Positions 53,122 to 62,130 of a stretch of DNA of 64,000 nt are shown one piece after another. Position 1 is the first letter of the stretch, and each line of letters opens with the position of its first letter. Origin of the DNA: Devosia geojensis (GTDB lineage Bacteria; Pseudomonadota; Alphaproteobacteria; Rhizobiales; Devosiaceae); assembly GCF_000969415.1 (NCBI RefSeq), contig NZ_JZEX01000124.1:1-64000 (forward strand), written 5' to 3'. Made by a program: the position numbers and the translations under genes. The notes below the pieces were generated by a model. It was not told the DNA's origin. It saw only the letters and a list, made by a program, of their open reading frames with translations, and did no database searches.

Positions 53122-53171
53122 TTTCTGGCCTTTCTCCGCCCTTCTGGACGGCACTGCTGACATCGCGGCCG

Positions 53172-55448
53172 CTAGGCCGCATTCTTGTGATGGATGGTGG
53201 ACTTGAGACCCTGCACGTCGACGATGAGCGCAACGTTGCCGTCGCCGAGGATCGTGCCGCCGGCGATACCTTCCACCTGCTCGAAGTTCTCCTCGAGCGA
53301 TTTGATAACCACCTGCTGCTGGCCGATGATGTCGTCGACGATGAGCGCGACCTTGGAGCCGCCCTCGGCCTCGCAGAGCACCACCATGCGGCTCTCCGGG
53401 TCCGCTTGCGTCGGCATGCCGAAGCGCTGGGCGAGGTCGATGACGGGCACGTATTCGCCCCGCACCTGCAGCACCTTGCCGCCCGAGGGCACGCGCTCGA
53501 ATGGCGCGCGCGAGCACTGGATGGTTTCGACGATCGAGGAGAGCGGCACCACATAGGGGCTCTCCGAAACCCGGACCAGCATCACGTCGAGAACGGCGAG
53601 GGTCAGCGGCAGGCGCAGCGTCATGCGCGTGCCCCGGCCCGGCCACGAGCGCACATGCACCGAGCCGCCGATCTTCTTGATGTTGGAGAGGACGACGTCC
53701 ATGCCGACGCCACGCCCGGAAATGTCGCTGACGGCCTCCGCCGTCGAGAAGCCCGGCGCGAAGATCAGCTGGTCGATCTGCTCATCGGTCGGCTGCACGT
53801 CGGCGGCCACCAGCGCCTTGTTGCGCGCCAGCTGCAGCACCTTCTCGCGGTTGATCCCGGCCCCGTCGTCCTCGATGACGATGAGGATGTTGCCGCCCGC
53901 CTGCTCGGCCGAGAGGCGGATGGTGCCCGTCTCGGACTTGCCGGCGGCCAGGCGCCTCTCCGGCGTCTCGATGCCATGGTCGGCCGAGTTGCGGATCATG
54001 TGCGTCAGGGGGTCGGAAAGCTGCTCGATGACCGTCTTGTCGATCTCGGTATTCTCGCCGATCGTCTCGAGCCGGATCTTCTTGCCGGTCTTGACCGCGA
54101 GCTCGCGCACCAGGCGCGGCATGCGCGAGAAGACCGATTTGACCGGCTGAGCGCGGATGGCCATGACCGAATCCTGCAGGCCCCGCGTCGTCTGGGCGAG
54201 CACCTCGAGGCCACGCACCAGCTCGGTGTAGCGGGCGCGCAAAGTCTCGTCCATCTGCTGGGTCAACATGGATTGCGTGATGACGAGTTCGCCCACCATG
54301 TTGACCACGCGGTCGACCTTGTCGAGGTCGACGCGGATCGACTGCACGCCGCCACCACGCCGCTCGCCGTCATCGGGCGGAGCGCTCGCGGGCGCAGCGG
54401 CAGGCGCCATGGGCTGCGGAGCGGGCGCCGCTTCCGCAGCCACCGCCGGCTTGATCGCCTCGGCAAGCTCGGCAAAGCTCGGCACGGGAGAATCGGCAAA
54501 GGCATCGCCCTCCGGCCCGGCCTCTCCGGCGCTGCCCGCCAGCGCGCTGACGCCGATCGCGCCGATCTCGTCTTCGGCTAGGCTGAGGAAGTCGGGTTCG
54601 GCCGGGAGCGGTTCCGGCAGAGCCTCTGCAGCCGGCGCCGGCTGCGCGGCGGATGCATCCGCCCCGAGCTCGACGATGGAAATGTCGCAGTCGCCTTCGA
54701 CGAACTCGAACACCTCGCGGATCTGCCCCTGCGTAATGCCGGGCGCTACGAGGCTGATCTCCCAGGTGCAGTAGACGCCGAACGGTTCGAAATCGGCGAG
54801 CACCGGGATATCGCGCACAACCGCGCGCACGCTCACCTCGCCGAGCGCGGCAAGCTCGCGCAGCAGCAGCAGCGGATCGTTGGCTCGCGCATAGAGCGCC
54901 TGGTGTGGCGCGAAGCGGATCTCCCAATGCCCGGCGGGCGCCGAAAAGGGCGGCGCCTCGAAGGCGTCGTCGGCCGGGACAGCCCCGATGTCGACGCGCA
55001 CGGGCGTGAATTCGATGTCGAACTCCTCGACCGGCTCGCCGTCTGCATCGGCATCCACCGCCTCGCCCCGGCAAAGGGCATCGAACCGGCTTTTCTCGTG
55101 GGCGCCGTAGTCGGCCGGCAACGCCTCCCCGGACCGCGCCGCGTTGACGTGGTCGGCCACGATGTCGTTGGCGCGGATCGACAGCGCCACCACGTCGTCG
55201 CTCATCTCCACGCGCCCGTCGCGCACATGGTCGAGCAGCGTCTCGTAGGCATGGGCGAACCCGACAAGGCCGGTAAATCCGAAGGCGCCGGCCCCGCCCT
55301 TGATCGAATGGATGGCGCGGAACACGGCATTCAGCCGATCGGCGTCGCGCTCGCCCGCCTCGATGGCGGCGAACTGCTCCTCGAGCTCGGTCAGGAGCTC
55401 GGTGCATTCGTCGAAATAGGTGGCCTTGAAGTCGTCGAGTTCGCTCAT
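53172..55448 (-). CDS. cheA: Chemotaxis histidine kinase CheA
   Basis: A 758-residue kinase with the five-domain plan. P1 has the phosphorylated His47 in FRAIHSIKGGAG. The P2 region (about 140-280) is acidic and long, with a Pro/Ala linker to about 370. P3 dimerisation has VNMVGELVITQSMLTQQMD; P4 has DPLTHMIRNSADHG (N box), DDGAGINREKV and DISGRGVGMDVVLSNI (G boxes). P5 is CheW-like and includes VRGEYVPVIDLAQRFG and LIVDDIIGQQQVVIKSLE. It phosphorylates both CheYs and CheB. It follows cheY1 by 53 bp. Confidence 0.97.
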   Translation of the reverse strand: MSELDDFKATYFDECTELLTELEEQFAAIEAGERDADRLNAVFRAIHSIKGGAGAFGFTGLVGFAHAYETLLDHVRDGRVEMSDDVVALSIRANDIVADHVNAARSGEALPADYGAHEKSRFDALCRGEAVDADADGEPVEEFDIEFTPVRVDIGAVPADDAFEAPPFSAPAGHWEIRFAPHQALYARANDPLLLLRELAALGEVSVRAVVRDIPVLADFEPFGVYCTWEISLVAPGITQGQIREVFEFVEGDCDISIVELGADASAAQPAPAAEALPEPLPAEPDFLSLAEDEIGAIGVSALAGSAGEAGPEGDAFADSPVPSFAELAEAIKPAVAAEAAPAPQPMAPAAAPASAPPDDGERRGGGVQSIRVDLDKVDRVVNMVGELVITQSMLTQQMDETLRARYTELVRGLEVLAQTTRGLQDSVMAIRAQPVKSVFSRMPRLVRELAVKTGKKIRLETIGENTEIDKTVIEQLSDPLTHMIRNSADHGIETPERRLAAGKSETGTIRLSAEQAGGNILIVIEDDGAGINREKVLQLARNKALVAADVQPTDEQIDQLIFAPGFSTAEAVSDISGRGVGMDVVLSNIKKIGGSVHVRSWPGRGTRMTLRLPLTLAVLDVMLVRVSESPYVVPLSSIVETIQCSRAPFERVPSGGKVLQVRGEYVPVIDLAQRFGMPTQADPESRMVVLCEAEGGSKVALIVDDIIGQQQVVIKSLEENFEQVEGIAGGTILGDGNVALIVDVQGLKSTIHHKNAA

Positions 55449-55501
55449 TCTTCTCGTCTACCCAAACCTTCTGGTTTGTGGATCGCGGCTGGGAGCCGCG
55501 C

Positions 55502-55870
55502 TCAGTGCACCACGCGGTGTATGACGCTGATGAGCTTTTCCGGATCGAACGGCTTGACGATCCAGCCGGTGCCGCCCGCGGCCTTGCCCTGGTCGCGCTT
55601 GTCCTGGCTGGTCTCGGTGGTGAGGATCAGGATCGGCAGGCTCTGGTGCTGGCCGGAGGCCCGCACGTTCCTGATGAATTCGATTCCGTCCATCACCGGC
55701 ATGTTGATGTCGGTGATGACGACGTCGACGTCCTGGCTCTCGAGGACCTCGAGGCCCTGCTTGCCGTCCTCGGCCTGCAGCACCTCGAACCCGGCGTTCG
55801 AGAGCGTATGGTGGAGCATGGCCAGGATCGTGCGGGAATCGTCGACAGTGAGAACACGCAAGCCGGTCAT
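55502..55870 (-). CDS. cheY1: Chemotaxis response regulator CheY (first copy)
   Basis: A 122-residue receiver. Asp54 in VVITDINMPVMDG is the phosphorylation site; Asp10-Asp11 in LTVDDSRT and Lys106 in WIVKPFDPE complete the pocket, with Thr84/85 in ILILTTETS. Located immediately before cheA, the position of rhizobial CheY1. It overlaps the upstream STAS gene by 4 bp. Probably the sink or secondary regulator beside cheY2, by analogy. Confidence 0.94.
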   Translation of the reverse strand: MTGLRVLTVDDSRTILAMLHHTLSNAGFEVLQAEDGKQGLEVLESQDVDVVITDINMPVMDGIEFIRNVRASGQHQSLPILILTTETSQDKRDQGKAAGGTGWIVKPFDPEKLISVIHRVVH

Positions 55871-56157
55871 CGTCTGATCATTCCTTGAAAGTGTCCGTCG
55901 AGGCCCAGCCGGTCAACGGCCGCGAGCATGGCAGCGCTCGGGGTCTCGATGGAAAACGCGAAACTGTGCTGCCTTGCGGTCTCAGCCGCGCTCATCAGCA
56001 TGAAGAGCGCATTGGTCGCCACGCGTTCGACCGCGCCCGCCTCCACACTGACGGCGCCCACCTCGAGCGCGTCGATGAGACTGTCGCGGATGCCGTCGAG
56101 TGAATCGAGATCGACCACTGCGGGCAGCACGATGCGTTTGCTGGCTGTTCTGGCCAT
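55867..56157 (-). CDS. STAS-domain protein of the chemotaxis operon
   Basis: A 96-residue STAS (anti-sigma antagonist-like) domain. It begins MARTASKRIVLPAVVDLDSLDG and continues VEAGAVERVATNALFMLMSAAE and a C-terminal SAAMLAAVDRLGLDGHFQG, the STAS pattern. It is the first gene of the che run, as orf2/CheS-like genes are in rhizobia. In Sinorhizobium, CheS was described as binding CheA and aiding CheY1 dephosphorylation (from memory); whether this protein is a true CheS is not certain. A GTG at 56202 would add 15 residues. Confidence 0.75.
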   Translation of the reverse strand: MARTASKRIVLPAVVDLDSLDGIRDSLIDALEVGAVSVEAGAVERVATNALFMLMSAAETARQHSFAFSIETPSAAMLAAVDRLGLDGHFQGMIRR

Positions 56158-56338
56158 GACGAAGGGAGCCCCCGGGAGATTTTCCCCGTCGGCAGTTTCC
56201 ACGCCAACTCTTTAAGAAGTGCTAAGCAGAACCGCTGAGGCGCGGCGATGCGGGGGTTTGCGCGTTAAAGCGCTTAGCGGTGGTTTCCTTGCGGCCCGCC
56301 CGGTGGTAGTGAGCCGCGATCCTCAAAAGAGACATTCC

Positions 56339-57661
56339 ATGCCTTCCAATGTCACCCTTACCGGACTTGCCCGCGATCTGGCCGCTCGGGCCGATAGCGG
56401 CAGGACGATCAGGGTCGGCGTCATCGGCTCGGGCGAAATGGGCACCGACCTCGTGACACAAGGGTCTCTGATGAAGGGCATCGAGGTCGCCGCCATCGCC
56501 ACCCGCCGCCCGCATACGGCGCTCGACGCCATCCGCATCGCCTATGGCGACGACAGCCGCGGCAGGGAAGCCGAGACGCCGGCCAAGGCCAGCGCCGCCA
56601 TCGGCGACGGCAGGATCGCCATCACCAGCGCCGAAACGCTCGTCACCATCCCCGAGCTCGACATCGTCATCGACGCGACCGGCAAGCCCGGGGTCGCGGC
56701 CGACTACGACCTCCTCGCCATGGAGCACGGCAAGCACGTGGTGATGATGAACGTCGAGGCGGACGTGACCATCGGCCCATACTTGAAGAAGGAGGCTGAT
56801 CGCCTCGGCGTCGTCTACACCGTTGGAGCCGGTGACGAGCCGTCCTCGTGCATGGAATTGATCGAGTTCGTCTCGGCCCTAGGTCTGCCGATCGTCGCCG
56901 CCGGCAAAGGCAAGAACAATCCCCTGCGCCACGACGCCGTGCCGGACGAATACCGGGAGGAGGCCGAGCGGCGCAATATGAACCCGCGCATGCTCGTCGA
57001 GTTCGTCGACGGCTCCAAGACCATGGTCGAGATGGCCGCCATCGCCAACGCCACCGGCCTCGTGCCCGACGTGCCCGGCATGCACGGCCCCAGGACCGAC
57101 CGCGACGACATGGCCAAGGTCCTGATCCCGAAGGCGGACGGCGGCATCCTCGATCGCATGGGCGTCGTCGACTACACCATCGGCAAGGGCGTGGCGCCGG
57201 GCGTCTTCGTCATTGCCAAGGCCGAGCATCCGCGCATCATCGAGCGCATGGACGATCTGCATATCGGCCACGGGCCCTACTATGCGTTCTTCCGCCCCTA
57301 CCACCTGACGAGCCTCGAGGTGCCGCTGACCTGCGCGCGCATCATGCTCTACGGCAAGCCGGACATGGTGCCGCTGCCCACGCCCGTCGCCGAGGTCTGC
57401 GCCGTCGCCAAGCGCGACCTTGCAGCCGGTGAACCGCTCGATGCGATCGGGGAGACCTGCTACCGCTCGTGGACGATGACCATCGGCGAGGCGCGTGCCG
57501 CCAACGCCATTCCCGTGGGCCTCCTCGAAGGTGGGCGGGTTAAGGCGCCAGTCCGCAAGGGCGAGCTGCTGACCCGCGCCAACGCCGAACCGGACACTTC
57601 CACCCGCCTCCATGCCCTGCGCCAGCGCCAGGACCAGATGTTCGGCCTTCCGGCAGCCTGA
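56339..57661 (+). CDS. NAD(P)-dependent oxidoreductase with SAF-like C-terminal domain
   Basis: A 440-residue protein. An N-terminal Rossmann fold carries IRVGVIGSGEMGTDLVTQG (GxGxxG, residues ~26-34), followed by LDIVIDATGKPG and a homoserine-dehydrogenase-like middle (MNVEADVTIGPYLKKEAD, VYTVGAGDEPSSCMELIEF). The C-terminal ~90 residues look like an SAF domain (AAGEPLDAIGETCYR, NAIPVGLLEGGRVKAPVRKGEL). Related proteins belong to uncharacterised sugar- or sugar-acid oxidoreductases. No sugar operon is next to it; it lies between the che operon and HPP. RBS AAAAGAGACA. Confidence 0.78.
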   Translation: MPSNVTLTGLARDLAARADSGRTIRVGVIGSGEMGTDLVTQGSLMKGIEVAAIATRRPHTALDAIRIAYGDDSRGREAETPAKASAAIGDGRIAITSAETLVTIPELDIVIDATGKPGVAADYDLLAMEHGKHVVMMNVEADVTIGPYLKKEADRLGVVYTVGAGDEPSSCMELIEFVSALGLPIVAAGKGKNNPLRHDAVPDEYREEAERRNMNPRMLVEFVDGSKTMVEMAAIANATGLVPDVPGMHGPRTDRDDMAKVLIPKADGGILDRMGVVDYTIGKGVAPGVFVIAKAEHPRIIERMDDLHIGHGPYYAFFRPYHLTSLEVPLTCARIMLYGKPDMVPLPTPVAEVCAVAKRDLAAGEPLDAIGETCYRSWTMTIGEARAANAIPVGLLEGGRVKAPVRKGELLTRANAEPDTSTRLHALRQRQDQMFGLPAA

Positions 57662-57679
57662 CGGCGGTTTCGACAAACG

Positions 57680-58243
57680 CTATGGCGTCTCCGGCTCGGC
57701 GGGAGACCAGCGCGGATATCCCACCCTCGGGGGAATACGGTGCCAGGCGAGAGCGAGGCCCGTCAGCACCACGCAGGCCGTGAGCATGACCAGGAACAGC
57801 ACCTGCGGCGCAATGGGGCTGGAATAGACGACGAGCGGCACGGCAGCCGCCGGGGGGTGCGTCACCCGCAGCATCAGCATGGTGAGCATGACGAGCCCGA
57901 CCGCCAGGACCGCCGCCCACCAGGACCCCGGAAAGGCGACTTCCATGATGCTGGCAAACGTCGCGCCGAGGAAATAACCAGCAAAGATCGCCACCGGCTG
58001 CGACGGGGCGATCTCGGGTTGAGCGAACATCAGCAGCGCCGTCGGCCCGAGCGGGGCAATGAGCAGCGGCAACCCGGACCAGGCGGAAAGCCCGCCGACG
58101 ACCAACACGCCGAGGAACGCGCCTGCGCTCGATTTGATATGCAACCGCCAGTCGGTGCGCGGTTCGTGACGGGCGAGGTAGCGGGTGGCTCTGGACAGCA
58201 TGATGTGGGCGGGCGACTCGGATCTGCGGGGAGCCCATAGCAA
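57680..58243 (-). CDS. HPP-family membrane protein
   Basis: A 187-residue protein with four hydrophobic helices and the family signature THPPAAAVPLVVYSS (HPP motif). PLGPTALLMFAQPEIAPSQP is the other conserved segment. HPP proteins are inner-membrane proteins linked to nitrite transport in plants; the bacterial role is not settled. A TTG start at 58243 behind AGAAGGG is used; an ATG at 58201 is the alternative. It is convergent with the oxidoreductase gene and divergent from the siderophore-interacting protein. Confidence 0.8.
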   Translation of the reverse strand: MLWAPRRSESPAHIMLSRATRYLARHEPRTDWRLHIKSSAGAFLGVLVVGGLSAWSGLPLLIAPLGPTALLMFAQPEIAPSQPVAIFAGYFLGATFASIMEVAFPGSWWAAVLAVGLVMLTMLMLRVTHPPAAAVPLVVYSSPIAPQVLFLVMLTACVVLTGLALAWHRIPPRVGYPRWSPAEPETP

Positions 58244-58321
58244 GTCGCGACCCTTCTGAACACTGCCGACAAGGACAAACTTTAGCCCGGCCGGCTCCTT
58301 GATCGCATCCCACCCATCCGC

Positions 58322-58350
58322 TAAATCCTGAATTCAGAATTCAGGATTTA
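58322..58350. promoter_or_regulatory. Perfect 29-bp palindrome with RirA-type iron box
   Basis: TAAATCCTGAATTC-A-GAATTCAGGATTTA, 14-base perfect arms, directly before the siderophore-interacting protein gene. It contains TGA-N9-TCA (58329-58343), the iron-responsive operator of the rhizobial regulator RirA. Confidence 0.6.
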
Positions 58351-58354
58351 AATC

Positions 58355-59161
58355 ATGACCGTTATTGCCGACCGCGCCATTGTGCGCCAGCGCCACGAGA
58401 TCCGCGTGCGGGTGCTCGACGTCGTTTCCGTCACCGACATCACGCCGCTGATGCGGCGGGTGACTCTTGCCGGACCGGCGCTGGAGGGCTTTGTCAGTCC
58501 CGGCTACGATGATCACGTCAAGGTCTTCTTCTCGCCGGATCCGGACGCGCCGGTCATCCCCGAAACCGGACCTGACGGCGTACGCTTTCCGGACGGCGAG
58601 CGGCCGCAGATGCGCGACTACACACCCCGCAATTTCGATCCCGAGCGCTTGACGCTCGATCTCGACTTCGTGCTGCACGGCGATGGCCCTGCCTCGAGCT
58701 GGGCGGCACAGGCGCGGCTCGGCCAGAAGCTCGTCGTCGCCGGCCCGCGCGGCTCAGCCATCGTACCGCTGACCTTCGACTGGTACCTTCTGGCCGGCGA
58801 CGAGACGGCGCTTCCCGCCATCGCCCGGCGCCTCGCCGAGCTGCCGGCGGGTGCCAGGGCTATCGTCGTCATCGAGGTTGCCGATGCGGCAGAGGAGCAG
58901 GATCTGGCGAGCCCCGCCGATCTCACCCTCACCTGGGTGCACCGCAACGGCGCCGAGGCTGGCACTACCCGGCTCATCGAAGCGGCGGTCGGTCGCATGG
59001 ACCTGCCGCACGGCGACGCCTACGCCTTCATCGCTGGCGAAGCCGACATGTCGCGCGCGTTGAAGAAACATCTCGTCGAGACACGCGGCTTCAATCCGGA
59101 ATGGGTGAAAGCGGCGGGCTATTGGCGCCTCGGCGTCGCCGACGCGCGCGAACCCCACTAG
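58355..59161 (+). CDS. Siderophore-interacting protein (ferric reductase, FAD-binding)
   Basis: A 268-residue cytosolic reductase of the ViuB/SIP family, which releases iron from ferric siderophores using NAD(P)H and FAD. The N-terminal FAD-binding barrel has RDYTPRNFDPERLTLDLDFVLHGDGPASSWA, with the RxYTxR FAD motif and the HGxxGPAxxWA block. The C-terminal NAD(P)H domain has DWYLLAGDETALPAIARRL and AFIAGEADMSRALKKHL, ending AAGYWRLG. No uptake receptor genes are adjacent. Its promoter has the perfect RirA-like palindrome, so iron repression is likely. Confidence 0.92.
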   Translation: MTVIADRAIVRQRHEIRVRVLDVVSVTDITPLMRRVTLAGPALEGFVSPGYDDHVKVFFSPDPDAPVIPETGPDGVRFPDGERPQMRDYTPRNFDPERLTLDLDFVLHGDGPASSWAAQARLGQKLVVAGPRGSAIVPLTFDWYLLAGDETALPAIARRLAELPAGARAIVVIEVADAAEEQDLASPADLTLTWVHRNGAEAGTTRLIEAAVGRMDLPHGDAYAFIAGEADMSRALKKHLVETRGFNPEWVKAAGYWRLGVADAREPH

Positions 59162-59265
59162 AGCAGTTTCGGGAAAAGTGGACACCACTTTTCCGGTCCG
59201 AAAACGCGACAAAGATAAACCTTATCGCTCCCGTTCTGATTCAATCATAACGGGGCATGCTCTAG
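59158..59265. repeat. Dispersed repeat C, copy 3, with complete terminal inverted repeats
   Basis: 108 bp bounded by CTAGAGCA and TGCTCTAG, perfect 8-bp arms. Core GGGAAAAGTGGACACCACTT and tail CGAAAACGCGACAAAG. The left CTAG supplies the stop codon of the siderophore-interacting protein gene and the right one that of the TetR gene. It looks like a small mobile repeat. Confidence 0.8.
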
Positions 59266-59828
59266 CGATTTCGGTTGAGCGCAGGTCCGATAACCCGCTC
59301 GGCAAGCAGGCGGATGTCGGCATCGCGCGTTTCCCGTCCGATGGTCTTGCTGGCGAGCCCGTAGCTTGCGTCGAGCAGCAGGCGCGCCAGGTGCCGTGCA
59401 TCGGCAATACCGGCCGCCTCAAGTTCCGCCGCCAACCGCGCCGCGATCCGCGCGTCGGCCTGCGCGAAAAGTCCGGCTGCCTGCTTGTGCGCCTGAAAGA
59501 GCTCGTCGGCATGCACCGACCCGTCGAGCACGCCGCCAAGCACCCTGTACATATCGGCGATCGCCCTGCCGACCCGCTCGGCCACCGGCTCCTCGCCCGC
59601 GATGCCCGCCTCGAAGGCTGCGATCTTGGCCACGACAAGCCGCTCGAGAATGGCGCCGAACACGGCGTGCTTGTCGGAGAACTGGGCATAGAGCGTCGGT
59701 TTGGCGATACCCGCGGCGCGTGCGATCGCTTCCATGGTCGTGCCGCGCAGACCCTGCCGCAGGAAGAGTTCGCGGGCAGCTTCGACGATCCGCTCGCGCT
59801 TTTCTCCCGTCCGATCCAGGTTCGCCAT
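59262..59828 (-). CDS. TetR-family transcriptional regulator
   Basis: A 188-residue repressor. The helix-turn-helix lies in RERIVEAARELFLRQGLRGTTMEAIARAAGIAKPTLYAQFSDKHAVFGAIL (about residues 10-60). The C-terminal ligand domain is all-helical (TetR_C). It is divergent from the reductase gene at 59900; the gap carries TGAACGAT-N10-ATCGTTCA, the probable operator. Its stop codon is in the right end of repeat C. It has the effector-free face of an AcrR-like group; inducer unknown. Confidence 0.9.
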   Translation of the reverse strand: MANLDRTGEKRERIVEAARELFLRQGLRGTTMEAIARAAGIAKPTLYAQFSDKHAVFGAILERLVVAKIAAFEAGIAGEEPVAERVGRAIADMYRVLGGVLDGSVHADELFQAHKQAAGLFAQADARIAARLAAELEAAGIADARHLARLLLDASYGLASKTIGRETRDADIRLLAERVIGPALNRNR

Positions 59829-59854
59829 GCCGTCTCCCGCTACATTGAACTAAC

Positions 59855-59880
59855 TGAACGATTATCGTATATATCGTTCA
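59855..59880. promoter_or_regulatory. Candidate TetR operator
   Basis: TGAACGAT-N10-ATCGTTCA, a 26-bp inverted repeat with 8-bp perfect arms, between the divergent TetR and reductase genes, 19 bp before the reductase start. Confidence 0.6.
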
Positions 59881-59899
59881 ACTGCAAGGAACCATTCCC

Positions 59900-60925
59900 A
59901 TGCCCGATCGCGTCCTCCTCACCGGCATCTCAGGCTTTCTCGCCGGCCATCTTGCTCTCAAGCTCCTCGAGGTCGGCTATGTCGTACGCGGCAGTGTGCG
60001 CAAGCTCGACCGGGCGGGCAAGGTGCGCGACACGCTGGCCCGTCAGGGCGCCGATGTCGGCCGGCTGGAATTCGTCGAGCTGGACCTGACCCGCGACGAG
60101 GGCTGGCGCGAGGCGGCCGAGGGTTGCCGATACCTCCAGCACACTGCCTCGCCCTTTGTCATCCAGATGCCCAGGGACCGCATGGAGCTCGTCGGCCCCG
60201 CCATCGCCGGCACCGAGCGGGCGATCAATGCTGCCCTCGCCGCGAATGTCGAACGCGTCGTCCTCACCTCGTCCATGGCCGCCATTGCCTATGGCCACGA
60301 CAAGGACCGCACAGCACCCTTCACCTCAAGCGACTGGACAAACCTCGAGAGCCGGACCGTCAACGCCTATATCGAATCCAAAACCCGCGCCGAGCGTCGC
60401 GCCTGGGAGCTGATGCGTGCCGCCGGCCGCGAGAAGGACCTCGCCGCCGTCAATCCCAGCGCTATCCTGGGCCCCCTGCTCGACGAGGATCCCGGCACCT
60501 CCGCCGCCCTGCTCGTGCGCCTCTATGACGGCTCGACCCCGGCGGCCCCGCGCATCCCGCTGACCATCGTCGACGTGCGCGACGTCGCCGAGCTCCACGT
60601 CAGAGCCATGGAGGCGCCCGAAGCCGGCGGCCGGCGCTTCCCGATAGGCGACCGCACCATGTTCCTCGGTGAGATCGCCGACGCCGCCCGCGCCGCCTCC
60701 GACCCGGAGCGAGCAAAAAAGATAACCCGCTGGACCATGCCCGACTGGCTGGTGCGCATCTATGGCCTCTTCGATGCCGACGTGAGCGGGAACCTGGGTG
60801 AACTCGGCATCCTCAAGCGCCTCGATTCGCGCGAAGCCGTCGCCCTTCTCGGCCACCCGCTCATTCCGGCGCGCGAGGCCATCGGCGCGAGCGTCAGGAG
60901 CCTCGTGGCCCACAAGCTCATCTGA
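59900..60925 (+). CDS. NAD-dependent epimerase/dihydroflavonol-4-reductase-like protein
   Basis: A 341-residue extended SDR. The dinucleotide site is [18 protein letters not shown] (GxxGFxA/G), the catalytic Tyr-Lys pair lies in [16 protein letters not shown] (YxxSK), and the active-site Ser is in [13 protein letters not shown]. The substrate region has [17 protein letters not shown], as in dihydroflavonol reductase/cinnamoyl-CoA reductase-like proteins. It is the likely target of the divergent TetR regulator, so it may reduce an aldehyde that induces it. Substrate unknown. Confidence 0.87.
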   Translation: MPDRVLLTGISGFLAGHLALKLLEVGYVVRGSVRKLDRAGKVRDTLARQGADVGRLEFVELDLTRDEGWREAAEGCRYLQHTASPFVIQMPRDRMELVGPAIAGTERAINAALAANVERVVLTSSMAAIAYGHDKDRTAPFTSSDWTNLESRTVNAYIESKTRAERRAWELMRAAGREKDLAAVNPSAILGPLLDEDPGTSAALLVRLYDGSTPAAPRIPLTIVDVRDVAELHVRAMEAPEAGGRRFPIGDRTMFLGEIADAARAASDPERAKKITRWTMPDWLVRIYGLFDADVSGNLGELGILKRLDSREAVALLGHPLIPAREAIGASVRSLVAHKLI

Positions 60926-60983
60926 GCGAAAAAAGGGGCTGTTCTCGCCGCAAAGTTTTCGCTATTACCCGCTGCATCGGAGC

Positions 60984-61059
60984 GGGGCTGTAGCTCAGTT
61001 GGGAGAGCGCATCGTTCGCAATGATGAGGTCAGGGGTTCGATTCCCCTCAGCTCCACCA
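60984..61059 (+). tRNA. tRNA-Ala (anticodon CGC)
   Basis: A 76-nt cloverleaf including the encoded CCA end. The acceptor stem is GGGGCTG/CAGCTCC with one G-T pair. TAGCTCAGTTGGGAGAGC is the D arm, GGTTCGATTCC the T arm. The anticodon loop TTCGCAA gives CGC at 61017-61019 (reads GCG, alanine). Confidence 0.95.
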
Positions 61060-61185
61060 TTCCGACCCTTCCACGAACTTCCGCATAAGGTCGCCTCTTG
61101 CCGCCGTGTGAGCGCGCGTATGCACGCTGCGCCTCTACACCGCAGGTGCGGGAAGCGCCAGGCCGGCGCCTCCCCTGCTTTCCGG

Positions 61186-61635
61186 TCAGAATTGCCGGCC
61201 GAGAAGGTGATCGACGCTCTGCCGGTTGGCGCCGCGCACAATGAAGAAGAAAGTGATCGCGGCCCAGAGGATCGATTTCTCGGCCCCCGCATAGCCCTGC
61301 TCCATCGTGATCCAATGGAACCAGACCGTGACGAGAAGGACGATCGTGGTTGCGAATGCGGCCGGTCGGGTCAAAAGGCCGATCGCGAGCAGGATGCCTC
61401 CGAAGAATTCGGTGGCGGCAAGGAGCGGGGACCAGAAGACGCCCGGATAGAAGCCCAGCCCCTCGACCATGCCGATCGCGCCGAACGGATCGAGGATCTT
61501 CGGGAAGCCGTGGGTGACAAGGGCGATGCCGCAGACGATGCGGAGAATGGTCTCCGCCGGCACGTCGAGCGCCGAATAGATGCGCCCGATAGCGGGGATG
61601 CGTTCGGGAACGCGGGTATCGGTGATATCTGACAT
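61186..61635 (-). CDS. DoxX-family membrane protein
   Basis: A 149-residue protein with four helices and DoxX signature [19 protein letters not shown] and [36 protein letters not shown]. The frame extends 22 codons upstream, but the ATG at 61635 has AGGAA at the right distance. DoxX proteins are linked to oxidoreductase complexes and membrane redox stress; here it stands alone after tRNA-Ala. Function unresolved. Confidence 0.88.
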   Translation of the reverse strand: MSDITDTRVPERIPAIGRIYSALDVPAETILRIVCGIALVTHGFPKILDPFGAIGMVEGLGFYPGVFWSPLLAATEFFGGILLAIGLLTRPAAFATTIVLLVTVWFHWITMEQGYAGAEKSILWAAITFFFIVRGANRQSVDHLLGRQF

Positions 61636-61745
61636 GTCTTGAGTTCCTGTGTGCCGCAAACGGCGCCGCAGACGCGTCCGCGCTTCGCAGCGATGCGGCA
61701 AAATTCTGAGGATGTTCGGGGGAAGTTTGCCCTGATTATGGGCGA

Positions 61746-62063
61746 CTATGACGCCAGGGCCCTCGGAGGCCGCTCGATGCCGCCGCCGGCAAGTCCCTCG
61801 AGACGATCGCTCGCAACGGGGTGCGGGTGGATCGCGGCGGCGGTCCTGTTCGGAATCATCCCGCAGCTCACGATGACCGCCTGTCCCGAGCAGGAGGTTT
61901 CAGCCGAAAAGAGAATGCCGGCATACCCGCCGCCGACATCGGGGCAGGCTTTCACCGGCTGCTGGGAGGGACAGGTGACGTCGACTGGCGCCAGGGCATG
62001 CGACGGCACGGCGAAGCTCGCCGTCATCAGAATCAGGAGAACGATACGCACCAATCTCGTCAC
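61746..62063 (-). CDS. Small secreted hypothetical protein
   Basis: A 105-residue product with a clear signal peptide (residues 1-24, VTRLVRIVLLILMTASFAVPSHALA) and a short mature part with four cysteines (VTCPSQQPVKACPDVG and SAETSCSGQAVIVSCG), suggesting two disulfides in the periplasm. The GTG at 62063 is the best start, though no clear ribosome-binding site is seen. I do not recognise the family. The opposite strand has a long open frame, but this one has the more protein-like composition. Could also be spurious. Confidence 0.45.
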   Translation of the reverse strand: MTRLVRIVLLILMTASFAVPSHALAPVDVTCPSQQPVKACPDVGGGYAGILFSAETSCSGQAVIVSCGMIPNRTAAAIHPHPVASDRLEGLAGGGIERPPRALAS

Positions 62064-62130
62064 GCGGGCGAAACTAGTGCGGGCCGGACGGGCGCACAAG
62101 CGCCCGGCGAACACGACTGTGTCAGGTCGG

